Shown: positions 14,437 through 23,037 of the stretch, piece by piece
How the letters are laid out: each line of letters opens with the position of its first letter
Numbering within the stretch: the first letter of the stretch is position 1
Assembly: GCA_937895955.1 (NCBI GenBank)
Contig: CALAZI010000115.1
Coordinates: forward strand, 1-29,458
Length of the DNA: 29,458 nt
DNA from: an uncultured Alphaproteobacteria bacterium
Lineage (GTDB): Bacteria; Pseudomonadota; Alphaproteobacteria; Caulobacterales; Parvularculaceae
Direction: 5' to 3'
Program-made: the position numbers and the translations under genes
The notes under the pieces: model-generated
The model's input: the letters and a program-made list of their open reading frames with translations, nothing else
Database searches by the model: none
Told to the model about the DNA's origin: nothing

Positions 14437-15336
14437 TTGGCGGTATTCAGGATCGATCGAGTGAGGTCGGGCGCGCCTTTGGCGAGTGCGCTCGGCGCGC
14501 GCCTGTCCGGGCTTGTGAGCGCCCGGGGCGGCGCGCGCGCGCGCATTGATGCGCGCCTGATCCGGTTCGCCGAATATTTGCTCGCCGCGGCGATTGGCGT
14601 TGCGCTTGTAACGACGTTAATCACGCTTGGCGGTCCGGTGCTGACGCCGAGCGCGGCGCCGCGCCAAAGCATTGCGCCGATCAGCGTCGCCGTTGACGGC
14701 CCGATCAATCCGTTCGCAACCGCCGGCGGCGGAGCGACGCTGCCGGAGGATTTCAACGCGAGCCCGAACATCGCCGAAACGACCTTGAACCTCGTACTGC
14801 ACGGCACATGGCTCGATGCGAATGGCGGCGCCGCGATCATCAAGACGCAGGATGAAAAACAGAGCCGCTTCGCCGCGGGCGACACAATCGCCAACGGCGT
14901 CACGCTGGAGCGCGTTTACGCCGATCAGGTGATCATCAACCGCGGCGGCGTTCGCGAGTCATTGCGTCTCATCAATCGTGAAATTCGCCCGGGCGGCGGC
15001 GCATCGGCTCTCAGCGAACAAGGCTTTAACAGCGAAAGCGCCGCGACCATCGGCGGGCTGATCGCCGCCGAACCCCGCGTCGACGATGTCGGCTCGACCA
15101 GGCTCGCCTTGACGTCCGCCGGCGACAGCGAGGCGTTCGAGGCGCTCGGCTTCCGCGAGGGCGATTTGCTGGTCGCCATAGACAATCAGCTCGTCGCGGA
15201 CGATTTTGGGCGCGGCCTTGAGGCGATCGCTTCACTGGCTGGGAAGGCGAGCGTCACGATCAGCGTCGAGCGGGACGGCGTCGTGATGCCGATCAGGGTG
15301 AATTTGGCCGATTTGGAACGGGCGCAGGATGAGTAA
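14437..15336 (+). CDS. gspC: type II secretion protein GspC
   Basis: The 299-residue inner-membrane protein begins at a TTG (14437), which has AGGG only 2 nt upstream. A GTG at 14461 is an alternative, so the start is uncertain. A basic cytoplasmic N-terminus precedes one helix (about residues 47-68, YLLAAAIGVALVTTLITLGG). The periplasmic homology-region domain follows (NLVLHGTWLDANGGAAIIKT and FAAGDTIANGVTLERVYAD), then a C-terminal PDZ-like domain with EALGFREGDLLVAIDNQLV. GspC links the inner-membrane platform to the GspD secretin and helps select substrates. It is the first gene of the operon and overlaps gspD by 8 bp. Confidence 0.93.
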   Translation: MAVFRIDRVRSGAPLASALGARLSGLVSARGGARARIDARLIRFAEYLLAAAIGVALVTTLITLGGPVLTPSAAPRQSIAPISVAVDGPINPFATAGGGATLPEDFNASPNIAETTLNLVLHGTWLDANGGAAIIKTQDEKQSRFAAGDTIANGVTLERVYADQVIINRGGVRESLRLINREIRPGGGASALSEQGFNSESAATIGGLIAAEPRVDDVGSTRLALTSAGDSEAFEALGFREGDLLVAIDNQLVADDFGRGLEAIASLAGKASVTISVERDGVVMPIRVNLADLERAQDE

Positions 15337-17341
15337 AAGAACGATAACAAAGTCGCTCGCAGGCCTTCTCTGCGCGGCAGGAGCCGCGATGGGGGCCGCT
15401 TCGGCCCAGGAGAATTGCGCTGAGGCGCTTAATCTGGAAGAGGCGGACATCCGTTCGGTGGTCGACGAAATCGCCGTTCGGACCGGCAAGAAATTCGTCA
15501 TCGACCCGCGCGTCAACGGGCGCGTCACGATTAAGTCGGGTCCGAATGGCGGACTTTGCGCAGAAGAGGCGTGGGAGCTTTTCCAGGCGGCGCTGCGCGT
15601 CAACAGCTTCACGGCGACGCCGATCGGGTCAAATTCCTATCGCATCATTCCGATCCAGGAGGGATCGCGCGCGGCTGGCCCGGTGGGCGAAGGCGCGCCA
15701 GGCGATATTGTCACGCAGATCGTTCGCCTCAACCATGTCGACGCGCGGGAAGCGGCGGCGAATCTTTCGCAGATCATATCAGAGCGCGGCGTTGTCGCCC
15801 CGGTGCGCAGCGGCAACGCAATCATCCTTGTCGACTCATCGGACAACATGGCGCGCCTGCGCGAAGTTCTGGCGCAGCTTGATCGCGATACGACAGTCTA
15901 CCGGACGATCACGCTTGAGAACGCCTCGGCGGCGGAGGTTGCGCGCGTCATCACCAATATGGCGCAGGAAATCTCTGAAGAAGGAACGACATCGGCGTCG
16001 AATGTCAGCGTCGTGCCGGTCGCTGCGAGCAATTCGATCCTCATTCGCGCCGAACCGCAAATTCTCGCGCGCCTGACGCGCGTCGTCGCCGAGCTTGACC
16101 GCATCGGCCGCGCGCAGGCCGATCTGTCGGTTATCTCGCTCAACCACGCGGACGCCGAAGAGATGGCGAAGCTTTTGAAAGAAATCGCCGCAGGCGAAAC
16201 GACAGCCGGCGTCGGCGATCAGGGCGCTGTCGCCTCAAGCGCCGCGCGCGCCAACATCAGTTTCCACAAGGCGACAAACTCGGTCATTATTTCCGGCGAC
16301 GCCGACATTCAATTGACGCTCCGGAAAGTCGTCGAACAGCTCGACGTGCGCCGCGCGCAGGTCCAAATTGAAGCGATCATTGTCGAAGTTTCGGACACCA
16401 CCGCAAAAGCCCTCGGCATCGAATATCTGATCGCGCCGACGGACGGCAAGCGGGTTCCCTTCACAGCGACGAATTTCGCTTCAACGACGCCCAATATTCT
16501 GGCGACAGCGGGCGCCTTGCTGCTCAATCCGGATTTGCTCAAAGGCGATGGCGCCGTTCGAACCGGAACGAATACCACACTGAGCAATACGTTAAGCACT
16601 GCGGCTATTAATTCTCTTCTCGCAACAAACGGCTTCATTGGCGGCGCCGGCGGCAAGATTGGCAACGACGCGGTGTTCGGCGCCGTGCTGACGGCGCTGA
16701 AAAAAGACACCGACTCGAAAGTCCTGTCGTTCCCGTCTGTCGTCACGCTCGATAATCAGGAAGCCATGCTTTCAGTCGGTCAGGAAATTCCAATCACGAC
16801 CGGCGAAGCGGTCGGGCAGAATCTGGACAACGCCTTTCGCACCGTGTCGCGCGAGCAGGTCGGCGTCATCCTGGAGGTGACGCCTCAGATCAATGAGGGC
16901 GGCACGGTGACGATGGAGATCAGGCAGGAAACGTCGAGCGTCGCGGGCCAGATCATCGCGACGTCGACCGACCTCATTACCAACAAACGCGAGATCAAGA
17001 CGACGGCCCTCGTCGATGACGGCGACATTCTCGTCATCGGCGGGCTCGTCAATCAGGACGAGCAGCTGATTGAAGATAAAGTGCCGCTGCTTGGCGACAT
17101 CCCTGTCGCTGGCAACCTCTTCAAATCGACTTCACGCTCTCGCGAACGCCGCAATTTAATGGTCTTTCTGCGGCCGACGATCATCCGCGATCGCGAGGAT
17201 GCGATCGCGACGACCAAAAAGAAATTCGACTATATCCGCGCCCGGGAATTGCTGACGACAGGCAACAGGAAGTCCGATCTCGAACGCCTCATCGAGCAGG
17301 TGACCGGGCCGGCGGAAACGACGCCGTCGACGGAGCAATGA
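15329..17341 (+). CDS. gspD: type II secretion outer membrane secretin GspD
   Basis: The 670-residue protein has a Sec signal peptide cleaved near GAASA-QE (about residue 26). Next come the N0 domain (NLEEADIRSVVDEIAVRTGKK), N1-N3 repeats (for example RLNHVDAREAAANLSQII and ISLNHADAEEMAKLLKEI), and the secretin domain with VQIEAIIVEVSD, GNDAVFGAVLTALKKD, VLSFPSVVTLDNQEA and VPLLGDIPVAGNLFKS. It forms the multimeric outer-membrane channel. The region after the secretin domain is short (about 50 residues), so whether a pilotin is needed cannot be told from sequence. It is overlapped by gspC (8 bp) and overlaps gspE by 4 bp. Confidence 0.97.
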   Translation: MSKRTITKSLAGLLCAAGAAMGAASAQENCAEALNLEEADIRSVVDEIAVRTGKKFVIDPRVNGRVTIKSGPNGGLCAEEAWELFQAALRVNSFTATPIGSNSYRIIPIQEGSRAAGPVGEGAPGDIVTQIVRLNHVDAREAAANLSQIISERGVVAPVRSGNAIILVDSSDNMARLREVLAQLDRDTTVYRTITLENASAAEVARVITNMAQEISEEGTTSASNVSVVPVAASNSILIRAEPQILARLTRVVAELDRIGRAQADLSVISLNHADAEEMAKLLKEIAAGETTAGVGDQGAVASSAARANISFHKATNSVIISGDADIQLTLRKVVEQLDVRRAQVQIEAIIVEVSDTTAKALGIEYLIAPTDGKRVPFTATNFASTTPNILATAGALLLNPDLLKGDGAVRTGTNTTLSNTLSTAAINSLLATNGFIGGAGGKIGNDAVFGAVLTALKKDTDSKVLSFPSVVTLDNQEAMLSVGQEIPITTGEAVGQNLDNAFRTVSREQVGVILEVTPQINEGGTVTMEIRQETSSVAGQIIATSTDLITNKREIKTTALVDDGDILVIGGLVNQDEQLIEDKVPLLGDIPVAGNLFKSTSRSRERRNLMVFLRPTIIRDREDAIATTKKKFDYIRARELLTTGNRKSDLERLIEQVTGPAETTPSTEQ

Positions 17342-18843
17342 GCGACACGATTGAATCGCAACGGGTCAGGCTGACCTACGCATTCGCAAAAGAGAACGGC
17401 CTTGTCGTTCTCGACGCCGCCGCGCGTCCGGCGCGCATCGGCGCGCGCGGGATCCCAAGCCCTGCGGCGCTGCTTGAGGTGCGCCGCGTCGTCAACGCGC
17501 CGATTGAAATCGACGAGATGCCCGCGGAAGCGTTTGAGCGCCGATTGTCGGAGATTTATTCCGCCGCCGGCATTCGCGCCGATGATTTCGAACTGGAAGA
17601 AGGCGAGGATGATCTCGCGGCGCTCGCGGAGGGCCTGCCGGCGACGGCCGATCTGCTCGACAGCGAGGACGATGCGCCGGTCATCCGGCTCATCAACGCG
17701 ATTATCGCCGAGGCGGTGAAGCTCAAGGCGTCAGACATTCATATTGAACCCTATGAAAAGGCGCTCTCGATCCGGCTTCGCATCGACGGGGTGTTGCGCG
17801 AGATTCTCTCCTTGCCGGCGCGGATGACGCCGGTGCTGACAAGCCGCGTCAAGGTCATGGCGCGTCTTGATATCGCGGAAAAACGATTGCCGCAGGATGG
17901 ACGCATTTCGCTCGCGCTCGGCGGCAAGCTGATCGACGTGCGCGTTTCGACTCTGCCGGCGCGTTTCGGCGAGCGAGTCGTCATGCGCATCCTCGACAAA
18001 GAGGAGGCGAGTTTCGATCTCGACGCGCTCGGCATGCCGGCCGATGTTCAACGCCGCTTTGAGCAGGCTCTGAAGCGGCCGAACGGCGTCATTCTCGTCA
18101 CCGGTCCGACGGGCTCGGGTAAGACGACGACGCTTTACGCCGCGCTGAAGCTGCTCAACGAACCGTCGCGCAATATTCTGACCGTTGAAGACCCGGTCGA
18201 ATACGCGATCGACGGCGTCGGCCAGACGCAGATCAATCCGAAAGTCGGCATGACCTTCGCGACCGGCCTCAGGGCGATCCTGCGGCAGGACCCCGACATC
18301 GTCATGGTCGGCGAAATTCGCGACGTCGAAACGGCGGAGATCGCCATTCAGGCGGCGCTGACGGGGCACCTCGTTCTTTCAACGGTGCACACGAATTCGG
18401 CGGTCGGTGCGGTGACGCGCCTTCGCGATATGGGCGCTGAACCGTTTCTGCTCTCATCAACGATCGCCGCGGTGTTGGCGCAGCGGCTCGTGCGCCGACT
18501 TTGCCCGACCTGCAAGGAGGCCTATGAGCCGGACGAGGCCGAGCGGCGGCTGTTGGGGCTGCAGCCTGGGATCAGCATGCCGGTCTATCGCGCCGTCGGC
18601 TGCGGGCGTTGCGGCCATACCGGATATGAAGGGCGTATCGGCGTTTATGAATTAATGATCGTCGATGAAACGTTGCGCCGCCTCATCCATGAGGACGCCA
18701 GCGAAGCGGAAATCGCTGCGCACGCATTCCGCCGCGCCGACACGCTCGCCGGATCAGGCTTCAGGCATGTGCTCTCCGGATTGACGTCGATTGAAGAAGT
18801 CCTGCGCGTCGTGCGTCAGGAGGACGACGATGCCGTCGTTTGA
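17338..18843 (+). CDS. gspE: type II secretion ATPase GspE
   Basis: The 501-residue cytoplasmic ATPase has an N1E domain that binds GspL (about residues 1-85) and a linker. The catalytic part shows DIHIEPYEKALSIRLRIDG, Walker A GPTGSGKT (256-263), the Asp box, Walker B DPDIVMVGEIRD (318-329) and the His box LSTVHTNSA. A zinc-binding tetracysteine module LCPTCKEAY...CGRCGHTGYEGR is present, as in canonical GspE. It powers pseudopilus extension. The start overlaps the gspD stop in ATGA, and its end overlaps gspF by 14 bp. Confidence 0.98.
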   Translation: MSDTIESQRVRLTYAFAKENGLVVLDAAARPARIGARGIPSPAALLEVRRVVNAPIEIDEMPAEAFERRLSEIYSAAGIRADDFELEEGEDDLAALAEGLPATADLLDSEDDAPVIRLINAIIAEAVKLKASDIHIEPYEKALSIRLRIDGVLREILSLPARMTPVLTSRVKVMARLDIAEKRLPQDGRISLALGGKLIDVRVSTLPARFGERVVMRILDKEEASFDLDALGMPADVQRRFEQALKRPNGVILVTGPTGSGKTTTLYAALKLLNEPSRNILTVEDPVEYAIDGVGQTQINPKVGMTFATGLRAILRQDPDIVMVGEIRDVETAEIAIQAALTGHLVLSTVHTNSAVGAVTRLRDMGAEPFLLSSTIAAVLAQRLVRRLCPTCKEAYEPDEAERRLLGLQPGISMPVYRAVGCGRCGHTGYEGRIGVYELMIVDETLRRLIHEDASEAEIAAHAFRRADTLAGSGFRHVLSGLTSIEEVLRVVRQEDDDAVV

Positions 18844-20041
18844 CTATGAAGCGCTGGATGTCGGCGGCCGCGCACGGCGCGGCGTCGTCAACGCAGACAG
18901 CGCGCGCCTTGCGCGCCGCGAATTGCGCCGCTTGCAGCTGACGCCGGTCGCGATTTCTGCGCCGCGCGAAAAGGGAGAGGCGGGCGGGCGCCGCGCCAAG
19001 CCCCGCATCGGCGCCGCCGAGCTTGTCAATCTGACGCGCCAGCTCGCCGTGCTCGTCGCGGCCGGAACCCCGCTTGAAGAGGCGCTGAACGCCGTCGCCT
19101 TGCAGACGGAAAAGCCGGGATCGCGCAAGCGACTGCTTTCGGTGCGTGAGCGCGTTCTTGAAGGCTGGCGTTTCGCCGACGCCCTCGCCGAGGACAAGAA
19201 ATCTTTTCCCGATCTTTATCGCGCCGTTGTCGCAGCGGGGGAAACGTCCGGCGATCTCGCGGGCGTTCTCGACCGGCTCGCGACGATGCTCGAAAAAAAC
19301 CGCACCATGCTCAACAAGGCGGTCGCCTCGCTGATTTATCCGGCGGCGCTCGCCCTGGTCGCCGGCGGCGTCGTCACCGCGTTGATGACCCAAGTCGTGC
19401 CGAAGATCGTCGAGCAGTTCGAGACGGTGAGCGCTGACCTTCCCTTCGTCACCGAACTCGTCATCGGCGTTTCGAATTTTCTCGGCGCTTACGGCCTCTA
19501 TCTGCTGATCGCCGTTTTGCTCGCCGGCGTCGCGTTTTGGCAGGGGTTGCGCAATCCGGCGTTCAAGCTCGCCTTCGATCGCTGGGTGTTGACGACGCCG
19601 GTGCTCGGAAAGCTGTTGCGCGGTCTCGACGGCGCGCGCTTTGCGCGCACGCTGGCGACGCTTTTCGCCGGCGGCGCGCCCTTGCTCGACAGTCTCAAAG
19701 GCGCGCAGCGCACCATCGGCAACAGCCACATTCGCGACAGGCTTGAAGGCGCGATCACGCAGGTTCGGGAAGGATCCTCGCTCGCCGCCGCCCTCAAACG
19801 CGCCGCGGTCCTGCCGCCGATGATGACGCATATGGTCTCGGCCGGCGAGCGCGCGGGCGAAGTCCCGATGATGCTCGACAAATCCGCGCACCAGCTTGAA
19901 GAAGAATTTGACACCGCCTCGACGATCGCCCTGCGCCTCCTCGAACCCGCGATCATTATCGCTATGGGCGGCGCGGTGATGATGATCGTCGTCGCAATTA
20001 TGCTGCCGATCCTGAGGCTCAACAGCCTTGCGGCGGGATAA
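18830..20041 (+). CDS. gspF: type II secretion inner membrane platform protein GspF
   Basis: The 403-residue protein starts at ATG 18830 (MPSFDYEALDVGGRARRGVV), with AGGAGG 8 nt upstream inside the gspE end; an earlier in-frame ATG has no such site. It has two T2SSF repeats: ELVNLTRQLAVLVAAGTPLEEAL and RFARTLATLFAGGAPLLDSL. Three membrane helices follow the usual pattern at about 157-180, 206-228 and 375-397. GspF is the central rotor-like platform subunit that couples GspE to pseudopilin addition. The next gene, gspG, begins after a 31-bp gap, the longest gap in the operon. Confidence 0.96.
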   Translation: MPSFDYEALDVGGRARRGVVNADSARLARRELRRLQLTPVAISAPREKGEAGGRRAKPRIGAAELVNLTRQLAVLVAAGTPLEEALNAVALQTEKPGSRKRLLSVRERVLEGWRFADALAEDKKSFPDLYRAVVAAGETSGDLAGVLDRLATMLEKNRTMLNKAVASLIYPAALALVAGGVVTALMTQVVPKIVEQFETVSADLPFVTELVIGVSNFLGAYGLYLLIAVLLAGVAFWQGLRNPAFKLAFDRWVLTTPVLGKLLRGLDGARFARTLATLFAGGAPLLDSLKGAQRTIGNSHIRDRLEGAITQVREGSSLAAALKRAAVLPPMMTHMVSAGERAGEVPMMLDKSAHQLEEEFDTASTIALRLLEPAIIIAMGGAVMMIVVAIMLPILRLNSLAAG

Positions 20042-20072
20042 GGAAAATCAAGGAAGTAAGGAGCAATACTTA

Positions 20073-20528
20073 ATGATCGATCTTAAGAAAGTGAAGAAGG
20101 CGCGCCGGCAGCGCGGCATCACGCTGATCGAGCTTCTGGTCGTGCTCTCGATCCTCGCGCTCATATCGGCGCTTGTCGTCGTCAATGTTCTGCCCGAACG
20201 CGACCGCGCCGCCGCGCGCAAGGCGAAGATCGATATCGGCACCATCGAGAACGCGCTCGATCAATATCGCCTCGACATGTTTTCCTATCCGACGACGGAG
20301 CAGGGGCTTGAGGCTTTGGTGACGGCGCCGGCGGGCGATGCGCGAACCGATCAATATCGTCCCGGCGGCTATCTGCGCGCCGTACCCGTCGATCCATGGG
20401 GACGGCCCTATCGCTATCGCTATCCTGGCGAACGCGGCGCCGTCGATATTTTCTCATTGGGCGCCGACGGCGAACCGGGCGGCGAAGGCGTCAACGCGGA
20501 CATTGTCAATTGGACCGAAGAAAACTAG
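20073..20528 (+). CDS. gspG: type II secretion major pseudopilin GspG
   Basis: The 151-residue prepilin starts at ATG 20073, with GGAG about 11 nt upstream; a longer in-frame start is not supported. The prepilin leader ends RRQRG with cleavage before ITLIELLVVL. The +1 residue is Ile where Phe or Met is more common, and the +5 Glu is present (residue 20). The conserved GspG body includes YPTTEQGLEALV, DPWGRPYRYRYPG and the calcium-site loop SLGADGEPGGEGVNADI. GspG is the main subunit of the pseudopilus. GspO in this window should process it. Confidence 0.96.
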   Translation: MIDLKKVKKARRQRGITLIELLVVLSILALISALVVVNVLPERDRAAARKAKIDIGTIENALDQYRLDMFSYPTTEQGLEALVTAPAGDARTDQYRPGGYLRAVPVDPWGRPYRYRYPGERGAVDIFSLGADGEPGGEGVNADIVNWTEEN

Positions 20529-21046
20529 CGAACCGAAATCAGCGCGGGCTGACGCTTGTCGAATTATTGGTCGTCATCGTCATCCTCGCGCTCGCCTCGT
20601 CCGTCGTCATGTTGAACGCGCCGCCGTCGCGGCCGGAAGCGCGCGACGATGCGGAGCGGTTCGCGGCGCGCCTGACTCTCGCCTTTGATGAGGCGATCGC
20701 CGGCGGCGACGCGCTGCGCATCCGGTTTGATCCCAAGGGATATTCATTCGAAAAATTGACGGACGGCGATTGGGAAGTCGTTGAAGACGTCGCCGCCCTC
20801 TCACCTCGCGCCTTGCATGGCCGGACGGGCCTTGTTGTTGAAGCGAGCGACGCCGCGAACGGGAACGCCCGCGCGCTCGGCGATGACGAGCCGGAAGACG
20901 AAGACGCGGAAAAGGGCGTTTCGACAATCGCCCTTGACCCGCTGGGAGCCCAAACGCCTTTTCGGGCGGTATTTTCAAGCGCTGACGGCGTCTGGACGGT
21001 CAAAGTCGACGAAGCGGGCTCGGTGCGGGTGAACAATGACGGCTGA
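20510..21046 (+). CDS. gspH: type II secretion minor pseudopilin GspH
   Basis: The 178-residue prepilin probably starts at TTG 20510 (MDRRKLANRNQRG), overlapping gspG by 19 bp. No ATG lies near the leader, and the upstream in-frame ATG at 20396 would add an Arg-rich stretch unlike any prepilin leader. Cleavage is expected after NQRG (Gly13), leaving LTLVELLVVIVIL with Glu at +5. The body carries the GspH-like RLTLAFDEAIAGGDALRIRFD and an acidic insert (DDEPEDEDAEKG). GspH is a minor tip-complex subunit. The start is inferred; the family call rests on position and leader. Confidence 0.88.
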   Translation: MDRRKLANRNQRGLTLVELLVVIVILALASSVVMLNAPPSRPEARDDAERFAARLTLAFDEAIAGGDALRIRFDPKGYSFEKLTDGDWEVVEDVAALSPRALHGRTGLVVEASDAANGNARALGDDEPEDEDAEKGVSTIALDPLGAQTPFRAVFSSADGVWTVKVDEAGSVRVNNDG

Positions 21047-21404
21047 GCGCGCTGAAAAAGGGTTCACGCTTGTCGAAACGCTTGTCGCCCTGGCGATTCT
21101 CGCCGGCGTCGTCCTCGCCGCTTACGCCATGCTTGGACAAAGCGCGCGTTTCGCCGCGATCGAACAAGAGCGGCTCGTCGCTGGCGTTATCGCCGACAAT
21201 CTGACCGCTGAAACGCTGATCAGGCCTGCGACGCCTGACATGGGCGAAGAGACGCTAGAAATCGAAATGGCCGGCGGCGCATGGATCGCGCGGCGCGTCA
21301 TCGACGACGCCGGCGAAGAGCTTCTTCGCATCGAGATTTCCGTGACGCGCAAGGGGGACAGTCAGGTTCTGGCGCGCGTTGAATCCTTAAGGCCCGCGTC
21401 ATGA
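21036..21404 (+). CDS. gspI: type II secretion minor pseudopilin GspI
   Basis: The 122-residue prepilin has the leader MTAERAEKG, cleaved before FTLVETLVALAILAGV with Glu at +5. The body contains the GspI-type IEQERLVAGVIADNLTAE and EIEMAGGAWIARR. GspI forms the core of the minor pseudopilin tip complex with GspJ and GspK. Its start overlaps gspH by 11 bp and its stop overlaps gspJ in ATGA. Confidence 0.95.
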   Translation: MTAERAEKGFTLVETLVALAILAGVVLAAYAMLGQSARFAAIEQERLVAGVIADNLTAETLIRPATPDMGEETLEIEMAGGAWIARRVIDDAGEELLRIEISVTRKGDSQVLARVESLRPAS

Positions 21405-22051
21405 ACCGGTCCTCTCAACGCGGCCTGACATTGCCCGAATTGCTGATCGCGCTTCTCGTCTTTGCGATGATCTCCGGCGCGGCTGTCTACGCGCTACGCC
21501 TGTCGGTCGAGGGGCGCGCGCAACTTGAAGAGGCCGATCGCGATATTCGCGCCATGCAGATGATGCGCCTTATCCTGAAACAGGATCTCGCCGGCGTCGT
21601 CGAGCGGACGACGCGCGATGAATTCGGCAATAAATATCCGGCCTCGTTCCTCGGCGGCGACGGGTTGAGCTTTCGCGCGCCTGTCGATGGCGAGCGGGTG
21701 TTGATGGCGTTTGTGCGACGCGGCTGGGAAAATCCGGACGACGCCGCGCCGCGATCGACATTGCAGGCTGTCGAATATCTGCTCGTCGGCGACGATCTCG
21801 TCCGCCGCGTTCGGCCTTATCTCGACGATGCGCGCGGCCAGCCGCGCATTGACCGCGTTCTCATCGAAGATGTCAGCGGTTTTGAAATTGGGTTCTTCAC
21901 CGGCATGGAGACGAGCGCCGGTCTTGTCTATTCGACGCTCTGGCCTGCGCCGCAAGGGCGCGGCGAGGCGCCTGAAGCGATACGGCTTTCGTTTGCGACC
22001 AAACGGTTCGGCGCGATGGAACAGATCTTCTGGCTGGGGAGGCGCGGCTGA
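21401..22051 (+). CDS. gspJ: type II secretion minor pseudopilin GspJ
   Basis: The 216-residue prepilin has the leader MNRSSQRG, cleaved before LTLPELLIALLVFAMISG with Glu at +5. The body shows GspJ segments DIRAMQMMRLILKQDLAGVV, SFLGGDGLSFRAP and VEYLLVGDDLVRRV. It partners GspI and GspK at the pseudopilus tip. It overlaps gspI by 4 bp and shares a TGATG junction (1 bp) with gspK. Confidence 0.94.
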   Translation: MNRSSQRGLTLPELLIALLVFAMISGAAVYALRLSVEGRAQLEEADRDIRAMQMMRLILKQDLAGVVERTTRDEFGNKYPASFLGGDGLSFRAPVDGERVLMAFVRRGWENPDDAAPRSTLQAVEYLLVGDDLVRRVRPYLDDARGQPRIDRVLIEDVSGFEIGFFTGMETSAGLVYSTLWPAPQGRGEAPEAIRLSFATKRFGAMEQIFWLGRRG

Positions 22052-23037
22052 TGGCGCGGGTTGACGAAAACGACCGTCAACGCGGCGCGGCGCTGGTGAT
22101 CGTTCTGCTGCTGGTCGCGACGCTGTCATTCATCCTTCTTTCGATCAGCGAGCAGGTGAAGGCGAGCGTTGAAAGAAGCGCCGCGGATCGTGCGCGGGCC
22201 GAATTGATGTGGCGCGCGGCGGCCGGGCGTGCGGTCGTGAAGCGGATGATCCAGAAGGCTTTCGCCTCAAATGCGCCGGCCGCCATGGTTCCGAACGCCG
22301 GAATATTCGCACAGGAATTCGAACTGCCGTTCCAGAACGGCGCCGGCCTCGTTCGCTTTCGCGACGCCTCGCGCTGTTTCAATCTGAATGCGCTCGGCGC
22401 CGCGACGTCGGGCGGCGCGGGCGGGGGCGTAACGGAAGCTGATCGGCTTGCAAGTCTCGGCGCGGCGCTCGGGCTCGGCGATAATGAAGCGCAAAGGTTC
22501 GCCGGCGTCGTCGCCGATTTTATCGATCCGGACTCAACTGAAAATATCGGTGGCGCGGAGGATGGGTTTTACACCGCCTTGCCGGTTCCCTTTCGCACCG
22601 CGGGCGGGCCGATCGCATCGGTGACCGAGCTGCGCGCCATGGACGGCGTTTCGCGCGCCCTTTATCGAAGGGTGAAACCGCTGCTTTGCGCGGCGAAGGA
22701 CCGGGGGCATCCGACAGTCAATCTCAATATGCTGACGCCGCAGGATGCGCCGCTTGTTTACGCGATGACAAACGGCGAATGGGATTTGAGCGCCATCCGC
22801 GACCGGATCGAGAACCGCCCGCCCGGCGGGTGGGCTGAAATTAACGATTTCTGGGAACCGTTCGCGACAAATGGCGGCAAAGTTCCGGCCGATCCCGGCG
22901 CGTTGACGTCGACCCGCATCGAGGCCGTCTTGAGGCTTGAAGTTAACGGGCGGACGATGGAAGAGAAGCTGCTGTTTGACGTCAAGCCGAACGCCGAACC
23001 GAAGCTTGTCGCCCAGACATTCGGAGACGACTATTGA
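22051..23037 (+). CDS. gspK: type II secretion minor pseudopilin GspK
   Basis: The 328-residue protein is the largest pseudopilin, as expected for GspK. The leader ends in NDRQRG, followed by AALVIVLLLVATLSF. Glu at +5 is absent, which is normal for GspK, the tip-most subunit. The large globular domain has the GspK motifs FNLNALG, RFAGVVADFIDPD and PVPFRTAGGPIASVTELRAM, and a SAM-like helical region with TVNLNMLTPQDAPL. It starts in a TGATG overlap with gspJ, and its stop is shared with the gspL TTG start. Confidence 0.96.
   Translation: MARVDENDRQRGAALVIVLLLVATLSFILLSISEQVKASVERSAADRARAELMWRAAAGRAVVKRMIQKAFASNAPAAMVPNAGIFAQEFELPFQNGAGLVRFRDASRCFNLNALGAATSGGAGGGVTEADRLASLGAALGLGDNEAQRFAGVVADFIDPDSTENIGGAEDGFYTALPVPFRTAGGPIASVTELRAMDGVSRALYRRVKPLLCAAKDRGHPTVNLNMLTPQDAPLVYAMTNGEWDLSAIRDRIENRPPGGWAEINDFWEPFATNGGKVPADPGALTSTRIEAVLRLEVNGRTMEEKLLFDVKPNAEPKLVAQTFGDDY

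Noticed and set aside
14539..14556. GCGCGCAT-TG-ATGCGCGC palindrome early in gspC
   Set aside because: It falls in an Ala/Arg-rich coding stretch, where GCG/CGC codons produce such repeats by chance.
18761..19891. Leftward open frame (376 codons) over gspF
   Set aside because: It is antisense to gspF, whose family motifs are clear. The translation is low-complexity Arg/Asp/Glu-rich.
20396..20509. Upstream ATG start for gspH
   Set aside because: It would add a 38-residue Arg-rich stretch lying out of frame inside gspG before the prepilin leader. The TTG at 20510 gives a normal-length leader.
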